NCBI GenBank assembly: GCA_025765595.1
Contig: JAIVFH010000051.1
Coordinates: 1-64,000 of the forward strand
Origin: Obelidium mucronatum
Taxonomy: Eukaryota; Chytridiomycota; Chytridiomycetes; Chytridiales; Chytriomycetaceae
Length of the DNA stretch: 64,000 nucleotides
Direction: 5' to 3'
Shown here in pieces: positions 12,233 through 22,697 of this stretch. A program made the position numbers and the translations under genes. Position 1 is the first letter of the stretch. Each line of letters starts with the position of its first letter. The notes beneath the pieces are model-generated. The model did no database searches and had not been told where the DNA came from. It saw only the letters and a list, made by a program, of their open reading frames with translations.

Positions 12233-13166
12233 CATGACAAACGTGTTTGCTTTTCTATTCGAAATAAACCTTGCTGCTTGGTTTTCCATTTAACATGTTG
12301 TTTGTTGGAACAAACTCTGTCAAAAACACAGAGATCGGGAAAACAATTTACAGTTACCTCCTTTTTTGCATATCGCGTCCTTGCTGTGCATATAGAGACA
12401 AGGATGGGGCTGCTTCGAAGCGTCTCGCCTCTAGGCTGCCTGATCCTCGTCTGTCTGATGTGTTTATCATTATTTCACAAAAAACGAAAATACCAACAAT
12501 CTACCAACACCTCCCCTCATCCGTTCTGATAATTATTTTTCTTCAAATTCATGTTTTATCAGTTTTCCTTTCTTTTTCTTTTTTTTTTCTTTCTTTTTTT
12601 TTTTTTTTATTTTCTGTATAAAGAGTGAGTGAACCCTAGGGAAACTCTGCATTTAATAAAAGCTAAAGCGCCACACACAAGGGCGCGTCATAAGATAAGC
12701 CGGCGGCATAAGCCGCGGGCGGGAAATAGAATAATAATAATAAAGGTGATAGGAATAGCTCCGCTAACAGCCCCGGGGGCGTATTAGTCATCCTAATACG
12801 ACAGTTATGTAAAGTAAAAAAAGCATCTTATTCGCGCTCAAAAAGTCAATTTGAACCATTCGTTTCAATCACATTCAGGAACACGTCTAATTGACAGAGA
12901 GTTGGGGGATCGCCGGTTAAAAAATGAATTGGCTTGTATTACGGGTCCTGGTTAACATGACTCCCCAAAGAATGCCCATATTGCTCGCGTACACCGCCCC
13001 CAAAAAGTCAAAAGCAAAGGTGCAATGGTATTGTATCTCATGTCCCGAAAAACGCAGCCGACTTTCTTCATTTTACATCGCATTAGTCTTGGTTGTTACA
13101 AGCTTTTTTTTGTGTCTGTTTTTTACTTTTAGTTCCATAAATAGAACAAATGTCCTAGAGGCTCAT
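12233..13166. other. Gene-free stretch with the right end of the element
   Basis: About 930 bp without a credible gene. It contains a T/C-rich tract (12560-12610), a GC-rich island with CCGGCGG and CCCCGGGGG palindromes (12690-12780), the hairpin gtattag-tcatc-ctaatac (12781-12799) and a C-rich spacer before the tRNA. Short ORFs here have no composition or homology support. Confidence 0.6.
12781..12799. repeat. Perfect 7-bp stem hairpin, candidate transposon 3' structure
   Basis: The 7-bp arms gtattag and ctaatac are exact reverse complements around a 5-nt loop. Helitron 3' ends carry a short hairpin a few bases before the terminus. No CTRR follows within about 12 bp, so the assignment is tentative. 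Confidence 0.45.
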
Positions 13167-13238
13167 GGGGTTATAGCTCAGTGGTAGAGCGCCTGGTTCG
13201 CATCCATGAGGCCGAGGGTTCAATCCCCTCTGACTCCA
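13167..13238 (+). tRNA. tRNA-Ala (anticodon CGC)
   Basis: A 72-nt cloverleaf. The acceptor arms GGGGTTA and TGACTCC pair with two G-T wobbles. The D-arm GCTC/GAGC is intact. The anticodon loop is TTCGCAT (CGC) and the T-arm is GAGGG-TTCAATC-CCCTC. The anticodon stem has one C-T mismatch at pair 28-42. A-box (TAGCTCAGTGG) and B-box (GGTTCAATCCC) promoters are present, and a T-rich stretch follows. No intron. Confidence 0.85.
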
Positions 13239-13607
13239 TCTATTATTGGGTTTTTAAGAAGGTTGAGAGATGGTTGGGTTGCGAAAGGAACTGCTCTTCC
13301 CTTCTCTTAAGTGTGGGCTCGGAAGTGTGCGGTTCTCACCGGGTCGGAAATTGACATATTGTTGAAGTGCTGACCTTTGTGGCACGTCTGGGCTTTCGGG
13401 ATAATCTATTTGAAGGGACTTCGACGACTCACTTTCGGGAGTTTGCAGTATTAACCTTGAAAATCCTGTGAAAATCCATTATTGTATTTTTGCTTGTCCA
13501 CTCGTTGAATTCTATACAGTACGAAGTTCACTCTCCATACCGTATCAAAAAATTGCAAAAAAAAAAATTGGGTTTGCTTCAATAAATTCACGAGCAAAAT
13601 AAATAAT
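13239..13607. other. Gene-free spacer
   Basis: About 370 bp between tRNA-Ala and the mannosyltransferase stop codon. It should hold the tRNA terminator (TTTTT at about 13250) and the 3' region of the minus-strand gene. Nothing else is recognisable. Confidence 0.6.
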
Positions 13608-15388
13608 CTATTTTTCAGCATATTTACCAATATAGTCCTTCCACCCCAGTTTTGTCAAGTCCTTATACATTTCAATATACAGCTGGCCAATTTGCCTCTC
13701 CCGCCCACCCAGTTCTGAGACCTCCCGCTGCGGATCCACCGGCCTTATACAGTTTGGTTTCGTATCCGTCTCCCACACCCACTTGTCCTTTGTCTTTTCC
13801 AAATCATTCACAACATGCTCAAACCGCATGAACCAATCATTACGCACATGCTTCATCATCAAAATACCCCCATTCCACCAAAACGGTTCAAGCTCTTCAT
13901 CCGAATGAAACATGTTCCCACAAACCAAACCTTCCACTTCACTATCCAAATACCCAACAGCTCCACTATACCCAGGAGTGAAACGAAACGGCACCCTCGC
14001 CATCTCCATCGCCATCCAAAACGTTTCCTTGTCCCCATGGACGTGGGAATACGTTTCATTGCGTACTTGCGCAGAGTTCATTTTACATGCATAGATCAAC
14101 GAGTGCAGGATCCCGGGGTCTCCTTTATCCAGCGCGACAACACCGCTTTCTAGTTCATGTCGTGAGAGGCCGTTGAGGAAGCGGAGGGATTCGGCGTAGG
14201 GGGTGAGGACGGGTTGAGCTTTTCGGAACCAGCGGCTGTAGGCGCCCCAGCGGCGGTCGATTGTTCGGTCATGGAAAAATAATTGTCTGTACTTTTTAAA
14301 AATTTTGCTGTCCTTGAGGATGGCTGTAGCTGGGTTTTTGAAAAAGAGGACGTCGGCGTCGATGAATATCACGTTGCGAAATGAGGCTGCGAGGAGAGAG
14401 AATGGTTTCAGAGACCAGGTGGCAAAGTTGTCGAGTTCGTTTGGAAAGTGAGAAAGGAGGTTGACGCATTTGACGTTTGGTAGTGTGTTGAGTGCCGTTA
14501 CCATATCCAAAGGCAGATCTAATTCCCCAGCGTAATGGACTTCAATCGGCAGTGTGTAATTGAGAACTCTTTGGAGCGTCGTGATGGCTAAAAGCGCATA
14601 ATCAAAGTGCTTCTTTCCAACACAGAATACAATCCCGCTTTCTGATGCCGTTCCAGTGGTGTTGAGGAATAATTCTTGCATGTGACGGATGCTGGAATAC
14701 CGAGGAGCCAGCCAGGGGTATAAACCATCACTCATTCTCTGCACGACAGTTTCCAATTCGGCAACAGAGATGCCAACTCTTGAGGTACGTTGTTTTGTAA
14801 CTGACGGCTGCGGGCCATACAACAGCTGGTACGCAATCAGATTCGCCCGCACTCTTCGTCCCATTTCGCCAAAGTCTGCATAAAAATCATCGTATTCCAC
14901 AAAGAGAAACTTCCTGTGCCAATTCCACGGCCACCAGACTTCCCCTTCCTTGACGACAAACTTTTTCCCAAACGTCCATGGGTTCTTGACTGTCGCTGCC
15001 ATGTAGTCTTCAGGGACAGAGTTGAGCGCATATGCTCGAACTGTTTGCCAGACATGCGGTAGAACCTCAGGGAGGGTGTTGCTTTGAAACAAGGTGTTTT
15101 GTTAGACAAAGTTCAAACCCCTTGTGAAAACAGAAAGGGGCGTCTTGTTGTTTACCTTCGTATGGCATCAAGGACAGCCGCTTGGTCACTATCGATGGAG
15201 GCAGTATCTTTATGTGCATGGAAAACTGCTGAATTGGTTGCTGGGGCGGATTCACTTGCAAACAAGGCAAAGGTGGTAAACGTGGCAAAAACGCAAGCGG
15301 CAAAACACAGCTGCATTTGTTTTGATAGGGAAAGGCCGACCTTCGAGCTTGACCGCATCTTTGGTCTGTTTGATGAAGCCAGGTGCAA
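13608..15388 (-). CDS. MNN1-family alpha-1,3-mannosyltransferase-like glycosyltransferase
   Basis: Two exons (15156-15388 and 13608-15081, 74-nt intron) give 568 residues. The N-terminus has a short basic cytoplasmic tail and one hydrophobic anchor (about residues 24-45, LCFAACVFATFTTFALF), as in type II Golgi glycosyltransferases. The catalytic region contains GIVFCVGKKHFDYAL and, after the strand FRNVIFIDADVLFF, a DxD-type metal/nucleotide-sugar site (DAD). HGDKETFW and the C-terminal WWNGG segment also match the MNN1/Mannosyl_trans3 family. The enzyme would extend N- or O-linked mannans on secreted proteins from GDP-mannose. Family assignment is firm; the precise linkage is not determinable. 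Confidence 0.85.
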
Positions 15389-15589
15389 ATTGGATTTTTT
15401 TTGATTGGTTTTTTTTGTTGAACGAAGGTTTTGATTATTCTCTAGTTCGGCTTTATTCTTATTTTATACTGCAATAGTGTATGTGGCAATAAGCCTTTTT
15501 TTTGTGCAGTCCTTGAGCAGTACTGGGCGCAGCACTCCGCATGCGGACTTTTTTGGAAAACGTATAAAAAAGACAGCCTACTGCCTCTC

Positions 15590-16880
15590 ATTCATCCTCA
15601 CTGTCTGTTCAAGAAAGCAAAAGCTCCTCGTCTTTTGCATTCCCCAAGGCTTAGTCATTACAGCAACATGAATCACTTTGGCTTCTTCTCAAGGCAACTA
15701 ACTGCATTATCAAATATGTACACAAAAAAACGTTGTCTGTAATATAATGGCTCCTTTGCTCAAGTTCTCGTGATTCTTTCCTGTATTGTCTGGTACTTCC
15801 TCGGCGTGTCATCGAAACAAAGTCCACCACTCTGCTCCTGCCCACCCGGTTTTTTTGTGAAAGTTCCAACTGATAGTATTGATTGTCTGCAATTTAATAA
15901 AAGGATAACGATTGGAACTCATGGCGTAACTTTTGCACTATGTTGGTCTCAATCACCCTCAATGCTATAATTTACAGAAGAAGAAGAGTTCCGTAACGCG
16001 ATTTCTGGTTGCCGCCTTTCGTGGTCCCATGTACAACGATGGTGGAAATGGTGATTTTGTTGTGCCAAAATCTCACAAATGATACCCCAAAAGTAACCAA
16101 CGGCGAGAAAAAGTCGCAGAAAAGACATTTAGATTCATATACCAGGTTTTTTACGTGGATTGCCATCCCAGATAGTATAGTGGCTAGTATCCGCCCCTGT
16201 CACGGCCGAGACCGGGGTTCAATTCCCCGTCTGGGAGCTTTTCTTTTCGTTTGCGTCGAGTTTCCATCGTCTGATTCCTCTTCTTCCCTCGATTTACTTG
16301 TTGGGCAGGATGTTTGAGGATGTTTGGGCTATTTTTACATTTTCTTCTAATTCAATGTAGGTGCGGAAGGAGAACAGCTCTACGATTCTAACTGCAGAAT
16401 AAGCTACTTACGGGAAGGTGCTGCTGTTGCTTTAAAGGGTATGCTTGTTAGGGCCGTCGGGGCTCGGTTTGGACGGCATCACTCTCTCACTGGCAAAGAA
16501 AACAGTCTCAGCGATGTGGAGACAGTCACATCACTCGTTATAGCTCTTTATTATATGGCTGGAGATTACTGTCGCACTTCTGGACACGTTGAGAGATGTT
16601 TGGGGGTTGGGACTTAAAAGCACCGTTGATTTCGTTGACACCAACTGCACTTTTAAGTCCGGGACTTTTTTCTGCCAATGATTTCTTGAAAACAAACTGC
16701 TCTTTTAAGTCCCTGACATAAAAATCAGCAAAATACTTAGACATCAGATATATTCATGTTAAGAATCCCTTCAGTCTCGATATGACACATCGTACTTGAT
16801 TTGTTGGCGTCTTTTGAACGATTCTTCCTCTTCGACTTTTGATTCGCGGTTGTGTTGAATCCAATTAATCCTTCCAACTT
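15590..16880 (+). repeat. Arm A of a 1.3-kb inverted duplication
   Basis: Reverse-complementing this stretch aligns it nearly end to end with 30528-31790, with scattered substitutions and small indels. Weaker similarity extends left to about 15521, where a segment matches the last exon and 3' end of DPH7. The right end lies inside the last exon of the intact SET gene. Arm A carries a tRNA-Asp, an open stretch at about 16362-16618 and an antisense ORF 16538-16744, all also present in arm B. Confidence 0.9.
16166..16237 (+). tRNA. tRNA-Asp (GTC), arm A copy with a stem mismatch
   Basis: A 72-nt cloverleaf with acceptor TCCCAGA/TCTGGGA, anticodon loop CTGTCAC and T-arm CGGGG-TTCAATT-CCCCG. The 3' side of the anticodon stem reads GGCCG, leaving a C-C mismatch with CGCCC. 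The copy at 31173-31244 reads GGGCG and pairs perfectly. This copy may be weakly functional or a pseudogene. Confidence 0.8.
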
Positions 16881-18121
16881 GTTTAAACACGCATCAATTG
16901 GACCAAAAGCAAGGTGTGAGCTATGTAGGATCTCTTCCGCACGCGTTTTGAACCCATCCATCAGCTTCTTCAATCGAATTAGCTCTTTTAATGAAGCAGT
17001 GTCTTTGATCCGTTCATCTCCTTCTGTTGTTGTCGTAGTGTGACTATCACTTGTTGACGGTCTCGAAGATACAGACAAGTGATTCCCTCTCCCTCTTTGC
17101 ATCATCCATCTTTTTCAAAAATTCGTTTGTTTCCAGGAGGGTTCTTCTTAAGCCAACCATCAATCGGTCTGCCTTTTCCTGCACCTTGTCCAACATTTTC
17201 TGCGTGACTTGTCGTGAACAGATGCTACAAACTCCAGAGAGTCTCCCCACCATTCCATTTTCGCAATCGCCTTTATCATTCTGCGGGAAGGCTGAGCACG
17301 AAAAATCTTCGAATAGAGGACCCTTTAACAGCGGGCTATCTTCCGGAACATCTTTCAACAGTCCGACACGGTCCAAGGGGGAATTGCACCATTCGCAAGA
17401 ACAGTGGAATAAAAAGTGCTCCTCCAGTCTTCTCTGGCGGTCTTCGGATAGCTCCACCATTGCAACCAAGTCAATATATGATATTGTTATCTCTTCTCCT
17501 ATACAAATGTCGCGTTTGGCTGTGAGAGTATAAATGGGCTTCTTTTCGGCATCGCATGGGTCTGGATCTTGCTCGAAAACAGCACAGTTGGGGTTGCAGG
17601 AATGGTTTGCAAAAGAAAGCGTAACCAAAAGACCCGTCGGGAACGAGTTGCATTCCACCACAAAGTAGAAGCGGAGCAGCGAGTCTCGCGACAGCGGCAG
17701 GACTCGCTCGGCCGATGTCCCTGGCGCTTCCGCGTCCGCCTCCGCTTCCCAGGCCGCAACCAGCCTTAGCGCCGACTCGACTGCCGCCGCTGGGATTTGG
17801 TCGCGGCGCGCCTTGGAAATCATGTCGATTGTTGCGGGAAACAGCTGCGAGAGAAGCGCAACATTGGAGGCGTCTTGTCTGCAGCGGAACAAGAGACGCG
17901 CTGCAATCGAAGCTGCAGCGTACGTGCTGCGGGTGTCTGGTCAGCGGCAGTGTCACTCTTGGATGGGGTCTCTCTTACCCTGGCGCCCAGGCTTCAAAGA
18001 CTCGTTCCCGGAGCAGCAGTGTTCCCTCCCTGACCCCCTCCGGGCCACAGCAGACAAATCCATTGCCTTTCCCCGGAATCGCTTGTGCTTTTACGCTGGG
18101 TGATAAATAGAACTCAGACAT
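16737..18121 (-). CDS. SET-domain (SMYD-like) lysine methyltransferase
   Basis: Exons near 17979-18121, 17073-17926 and 16737-17017 join in frame through introns of 52 and 55 nt to about 425 residues. The N-terminal KGNGFVCCGPEGVREGTLLLRE is the SET N-lobe. The core has LVTLSFANHSCNPNCAVFE (the NHSC-PN signature), GEEITISYIDL and a post-SET zinc cluster CSCEWC, as in SMYD proteins. SMYD enzymes transfer methyl from SAM to lysines of histones or cytosolic proteins. A MYND finger is not visible between the SET halves; instead there is an Ala/Glu-rich insert. The second splice junction is chosen by frame only. The last about 140 bp lie in the inverted duplication and recur as a fragment at 30528-30668. 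Confidence 0.8.
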
Positions 18122-18329
18122 TGAAATTCACGTGATTTTGCCCCTTTTCGGAAAATTGTCAAAACGAAAATCTGTTTTCGAAAAACACACAACTACAACC
18201 ACAGCTGTGCTACGTGGGATTGACGCATCTCAAAACACTGTGCAACTTCTTTCAATTTCACTGCGACCCACATCAAAGTACCCTCGATCATCTGCCCCTC
18301 GTGAACCTTTTTAACTACAAACAATATCT
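18122..18329. promoter_or_regulatory. Divergent intergenic region between SET and cysteine-rich genes
   Basis: About 208 bp separate the two opposed start codons and must serve as promoter for both. It contains an A-rich stretch (cgaaaacacacaacta) but no clear TATA box. Confidence 0.4.
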
Positions 18330-19378
18330 ATGCGTTTGTATTCTATGATCGCAACCCTCGCGTTGCTTAAATCAGCATCGGCTGGTTCAGACGCGTGCAA
18401 CGGAATCGCAGAAGGTGGTTTTGTTTGCTATGGCGATAAGGCGTTCACTTATTGTAGTGGAGGACGTATGTGCAGATTAGAGGTTTTATTTTTAGTCGTC
18501 ACTAAAACAGGAAACTCTTCGACATGATATAGTTCCAAGCAGTTTCGGACAGCTGCCTTGCCAAACGGAGCCCAAGCAGCTGTCGTGTTGCCAATCGACA
18601 AAGAGCTTGTTTGGATTCTACACTCGAAACTTGTCCTGGGGGATTTCCAAAACCATTAGCAACCGGAGATTTCTTTATTCTGAACGCGACAGCTGGAGGC
18701 AAGACCACCACGTCAACCACTGCAGCTTCAAATTCTTCGGTTCCTACAACATCAGCTGCTCAAACTAGTACTGGCGGAAGCGGTGGGAATGGAAACTATA
18801 ACCCGGCTCCGCCTCCATCAGGCGCTCCACCACAAACCCAAGTGACATCCACAACCGTCGCTGGTGGCAACTACCAACCGCCACCTCCAATTGTTATCCC
18901 ACCAAAACCAGTTCCTAACCCTACAAGATCATACCATTCATGGAAGCATCACAAACACATGCCCAAGACTACCACGTCTTCTAGACCTCCTAAAGTCTAC
19001 CACCACCACGTTCACCACTACAAGAAACCAACACGCCCCAAAACATACAGCCATCACTACAGAACCAAAGCAACAGTCTCCCGAACTACAACTTCAAAGA
19101 AGCCGAAGAAGACCACCTCAGTAAAACGTATTAAGCACGTTTATGAAGGAAGCAATGTTGGTTTAGACGCGGCTGGAATGGAGGTTGGAGGAGTGTACGG
19201 TGAACAACGTGCACGCCCAGTGGAAGGCATTATTGGACCAGATGCAGGAATCGATAAAAATGCAAAACAACCTGACGGTGTCGTTCCACAACCGTACAAA
19301 CGTCCCATTGTTAACCCTCCAGCTGGCAATGGCTATCCAGGGGCGTACCCCGAAGGTCCTGGCCCCTTCAATAATTGA
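18330..19378 (+). CDS. Secreted cysteine-rich protein with His/Lys-rich tail
   Basis: ATG 18330 begins a signal peptide (MRLYSMIATLALLKSASAG). One cysteine module follows, split by an intron from about 18467 to 18532, which would restore C-x4-C...LSCCQSTKS spacing as in the neighbour at 19766. Near 18610 the frame changes by one base within TT: the upstream frame ends LSCCQSTKS and the downstream frame continues with an STLETC-type segment. The rest is Thr/Pro-rich, then strongly His/Lys-rich (about 18940-19140), and ends in a Gly/Pro segment at 19376-19378. The module resembles small chitin-binding (CBM19-like) cysteine patterns; this is a weak similarity. A cell-wall or extracellular role is inferred. 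Confidence 0.7.
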
Positions 19379-19765
19379 TAGGATTCCCGCGTTGGTTCTG
19401 GAAGCTGTACACTTGTTTATTGGACGTCATTCTCTTTGTCTTGATTTTTGTCGGTGTCCATTTGTTTTCATTGAGTTTATCCAGCATTAGTACATTTTCC
19501 GTTTTATTATTTTTCTTTTCAATCATTCTCTGTTTTGTTGCTTTGTTTTAGAATAGAAACGTGACTTTTTCAAAGTGATTTTTGATAGCAGTGGATTAAC
19601 TGAACGGGATGTATTTTATAAAGAAGAAAAATTGTGGCAATCTTAAACTGACAATCTCAAAACAGACCACTTCCGTTGAGACCTTCTTTTCCCCCAGCAA
19701 TATTCTCGAACGCTTTCAAAAACAGTCGCGTTTTATCTGTCGTTGTTTGATCCTTAAAAGAAACT
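19379..19765. other. Spacer between the two cysteine-rich genes
   Basis: About 390 bp, T-rich. It carries the 3' end of the upstream gene and the promoter of the downstream gene. No gene is seen. Confidence 0.5.
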
Positions 19766-21112
19766 ATGCACCTCTCTGCGATCATCGCCTTGGCTGTATC
19801 ATCAGCCTCCATTGTCAACGCAGCGGGACTATGTGATGGGCAGCCTGATGGAACGATCGTCTGCCCTATTTTGAACGCAAACACGTTTGTCTTGTGTTAT
19901 CAAGGAGCAGGTATATTGATATTCCCCGCCTCTTTTACTTGTTATCCCACATCGATTGATTCCCACCTTCCGCCTTCAAACTGGTTATATTAAAAACGCT
20001 TTTTTTTCGTTTTAATAGCAACTGACTACACTCAAACAATCAAGTGCTCGGACAAGTCACTCACGTGTTGCGCTTCAGCTCAGAATTGTGTTTACGATGG
20101 AGAATGTAAAGACACTGTGGGAGCACCACTACTCTTGAATGGCAACAACTCGGGAGCTGCTAAAACAAGGCCGGCTCTGGAGCTGGAGGAGCTGGAAACA
20201 GTGGAAACGCGGGAAGTGGAAGTGGGGCAAACGCTGCTACCACAACTACAACTGCTGCTGCTGCCGCTGTTGTCCCAAGTAAATCTCCCGCCGCTCCTGA
20301 AAAAACAAGTTCTTCCGGCACAGGAAGTTCTGGTTCAGGGACTGGTGGCGTTGTTGTCAACCCCCCAGTTATTGCTCCAGGACCGAACTTCAATGCCACG
20401 ACGGCATGTCAAGGCAAACCGGATAATTACTGGAGCTGTGCCAATGCCGTTCAGTTTACTTATTGTAGAGCTCAGAGTGAGTGTTTACTTATTTGTGTGT
20501 GTGAGGGGTTTTCTGAACGTTTCTACCTAGGACTCCAGCTGGCTGATGTCATCGGCTGTCAACAAGGCTTGATTTGCTGTCAGAGCACCAAAAGCTGTGA
20601 AAATCCGGGAACTTGTCCAAACGCTCCCAACGACTGGACCAATATTCCTCAACCTAGCATAAATAGCTGCCAGGGAGCCGCCGACTACAGCTTTGTTTGT
20701 CCAAGCCAAACTCAGTTCACTTATTGCTTGGCTGGAGGTTTGTACACTTTTTTTTCTTAGAATTTCGTGTTTTCTAACCTTGTGACTACGTTTCTTCTCT
20801 TATTCAGCTCCTGTGCACAGAGAAACTTTGAATTGTCAGGCAGGACAAGTTTGCTGTCAATCGAGTCGTTCGTGCGTTTGGCCAGGCCAATGTGGAGGCC
20901 CCAATGTGTACCCAACAAAACCATGGACGTCAGCTGGCCCAAAAACAAAAACTTACAAACATCACCACCACACTCCCTGGGTTAAAAAAGTTTACCACCA
21001 CCACAAACATAATCCATACAAGACACACACCAAGAAATCAAAGAAGACAACTTCGGCCAGCCGCGTTTCGTCGGCTTCTTCCGCCTCATCCTCGGTTCCA
21101 ACATCAATTTAA
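19766..21112 (+). CDS. Secreted protein with three cysteine modules, CBM19-like
   Basis: ATG 19766 begins a signal peptide (LSAIIALAVSSASIVNA). Three modules of about 50 residues follow, each of the form C-xxG-x(6,8)-C-x(6,8)-F-x2-C-x(9,13)-C-x(6)-CC-x(5)-C-x(4,5)-C. Modules 1 and 2 are separated by a Gly/Ser/Thr/Ala linker. Each module is interrupted by a phase-1 intron at the same place, just after the third cysteine (introns start near 19909, 20477 and 20738). The tail is His/Lys/Ser-rich like that of the upstream paralogue. A single-base frame change lies in an AAAA run near 20161, between the first module and the linker. Likely an extracellular carbohydrate- or wall-binding protein; substrate unknown. 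Confidence 0.75.
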
Positions 21113-21114
21113 AA

Positions 21115-21505
21115 TCAATCCCATTCGCGTCGCATGTATTATAGTTGGACCCTTGGTCGAGCAAATTTCATTGGCCAATTTTTCCCCTTGTTTACACACA
21201 CACACACAAACCTTTATAACTTTAGATTAGATACTGGAATCCCAAAATTTTCTTTTTCATTATTGTTTTACACGTCATAGATTTAAGGAAAATAGTAATT
21301 AATTCAATCCAAATTCTTTTTTGTTTATTGGATTGCAACTTTTGACGTTTTGTTGAATATTTTCCAAAATTTCTTCCAGCCTTTCCATTTTTTCTCACTA
21401 GGACTGCTGTCTGCCTGTTGTTGCTGGTTGTGTTGGAGTGCTTTTTCTTTTGTTGACGTGGAAACAGTTGTCCCCTTTTGCCGTCCAAGGGAGTCACTGT
21501 TTATT
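21115..21505. other. Gene-free spacer between convergent genes
   Basis: About 390 bp between the 3' ends of the cysteine-rich gene and the first cyclin gene. AT-rich with a short (CA)n run near 21194. No gene is recognised. Confidence 0.6.
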
Positions 21506-22567
21506 TTACAACAGTTTCTTTCGGGGATACTTTTTCTTGTACAGTGTACCTCCTTGAAAGAGCGGATTCATCCTGGCTGGATAAGGGAATATCCCATACC
21601 AAGCTCTCTGCCACATAAGATTCAATAGTTTTTCGACGTGTTTCTTCCGGTTCAAAGTGGCTCGACTAGCCTTGTCCTGACTCTGCCTGCGGAATAAGTC
21701 ACTGTTTATCGTCCGTTGCACAACGCTAGGTCGCTCGGGTGGGGTATTTATCCTTGAATCTCGTGTAGGGCTACGTTCGATAGTCCGACCACCTGTGTAT
21801 TCTCTTTGAAAAGCGCTTGGTCTTTCAAGTGTGCTTGTGGCTGTGGAGCAAATCGATCCTGGTCGAGTGGAGGGTAAAGATCCGAAGATATCGCCAAAAG
21901 CGTCAACAGTTGATACCCGAACCTGATTATTTTTTATTAGAAAAAAGAATCAGTCTCATATGTAAGACAGATACGAAGGTAGAGGTCACTCTACGAACCA
22001 TCATGTACGCATCAGCTTCTTCCGTCAAGCCTTGGATCGTTTCTAGCCACCGCTCTTGCGTATCTTCGTCCTCCACAACAAGACTATACCTAATGACTGT
22101 TAGAAATTCGCGTTCCATGCTGTTTACGTCTTGTGCTGTGAACATATCCCCACATACTTCCAACCAAGCCTTGTTCAGAATCGCAACATCAGAGCAGTAT
22201 TTATGAGCAGTAATGAGCGTCGATAGAAATAATCTGTGCTGAATATGCGGAGCTTCTTCGTTGAACCGATTCGTAGCAATGAAATACCGATCAATGTACG
22301 TGAGGGCTGCAAGGATTGTGTTGCATGGTGATTTTGTAATTGAAAGAATCTCTCGCGCCAGCTTTCGCAGAGATTGGGTTATTTCTTGGTCGCACGGTAT
22401 ATGATGGACAATGGTGTAGATGGTAACATCTGGAAATATGTTGGGTTGGATAATCCGATTGATCATCTAATCATCTGACCTGCTAACGCCTCTGCGGCCT
22501 TCTCTGCACCAATCGCACCTTCAAGAACAGAACAAAGCGCTTTTGAGCTCTTGTTATGACAGGACAT
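21506..22567 (-). CDS. PHO80/PCL-like cyclin, copy 1
   Basis: Exons 22480-22567, 21975-22429 and 21506-21922 (introns of 50 and 52 nt) give 319 residues from ATG 22565-22567. The cyclin box contains ILAALTYIDRYF, LSTLITAHKYCSD and MEREFLTVIRYSLVVED, the pattern of the PHO80/PCL cyclin family, which partners PHO85-type CDKs. The C-terminal 140 residues are Ser/Thr/Arg-rich and probably disordered. It is the first of four cyclin-like genes in the same orientation (21.5-25.7 kb), pointing to tandem duplication. Regulation and partner are not visible. Confidence 0.85.
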
Positions 22568-22697
22568 AAGCTTCGCCAGGCTCGGTATACTTTGTCAATC
22601 TTGTTTTTTTTTGTACTTCAAAAAAGGGGATTCACAATGGAAAAAAACAATCTATTCACAAGACAATTTGATTTAAAATAAGAAAACCGATTCGCTT

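Larger units (their letters stand above)
3653..12799 (+). mobile_element. Helitron-like (rolling-circle type) DNA transposon, boundaries approximate
   Basis: The block contains a gene encoding the Rep-like/Pif1-like helicase set that defines Helitron-type elements (3732-11265) and a second same-strand ORF (11438-12234). Both are flanked by structure-rich non-coding DNA. The left limit is placed at the palindrome 3653-3674 and the right limit at a perfect 7-bp-stem hairpin at 12781-12799. A 9-bp stretch near the left end (tcactcact, 3651-3659) recurs in inverse orientation at 12624-12632. No canonical 5'-TC or 3'-CTRR end was pinned down, so a Helentron/Helitron2-like or truncated form is possible. 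Genes on both sides are ordinary cellular genes in other orientations, consistent with an insertion. Confidence 0.6.

Noticed and set aside
13815..14153. Plus-strand ORFs inside the mannosyltransferase gene
   Set aside because: Shadows of the minus-strand coding sequence with no domain or start context.
16009..16317. 102-codon ORF covering the arm A tRNA-Asp
   Set aside because: It runs through a tRNA gene and is not conserved as protein in arm B.
15590..16880. Possibility that the duplicated arm is a retrotransposon LTR
   Set aside because: The arms are inverted, contain a tRNA and gene fragments, lack TG...CA ends and target-site duplications, and no retroelement is present.
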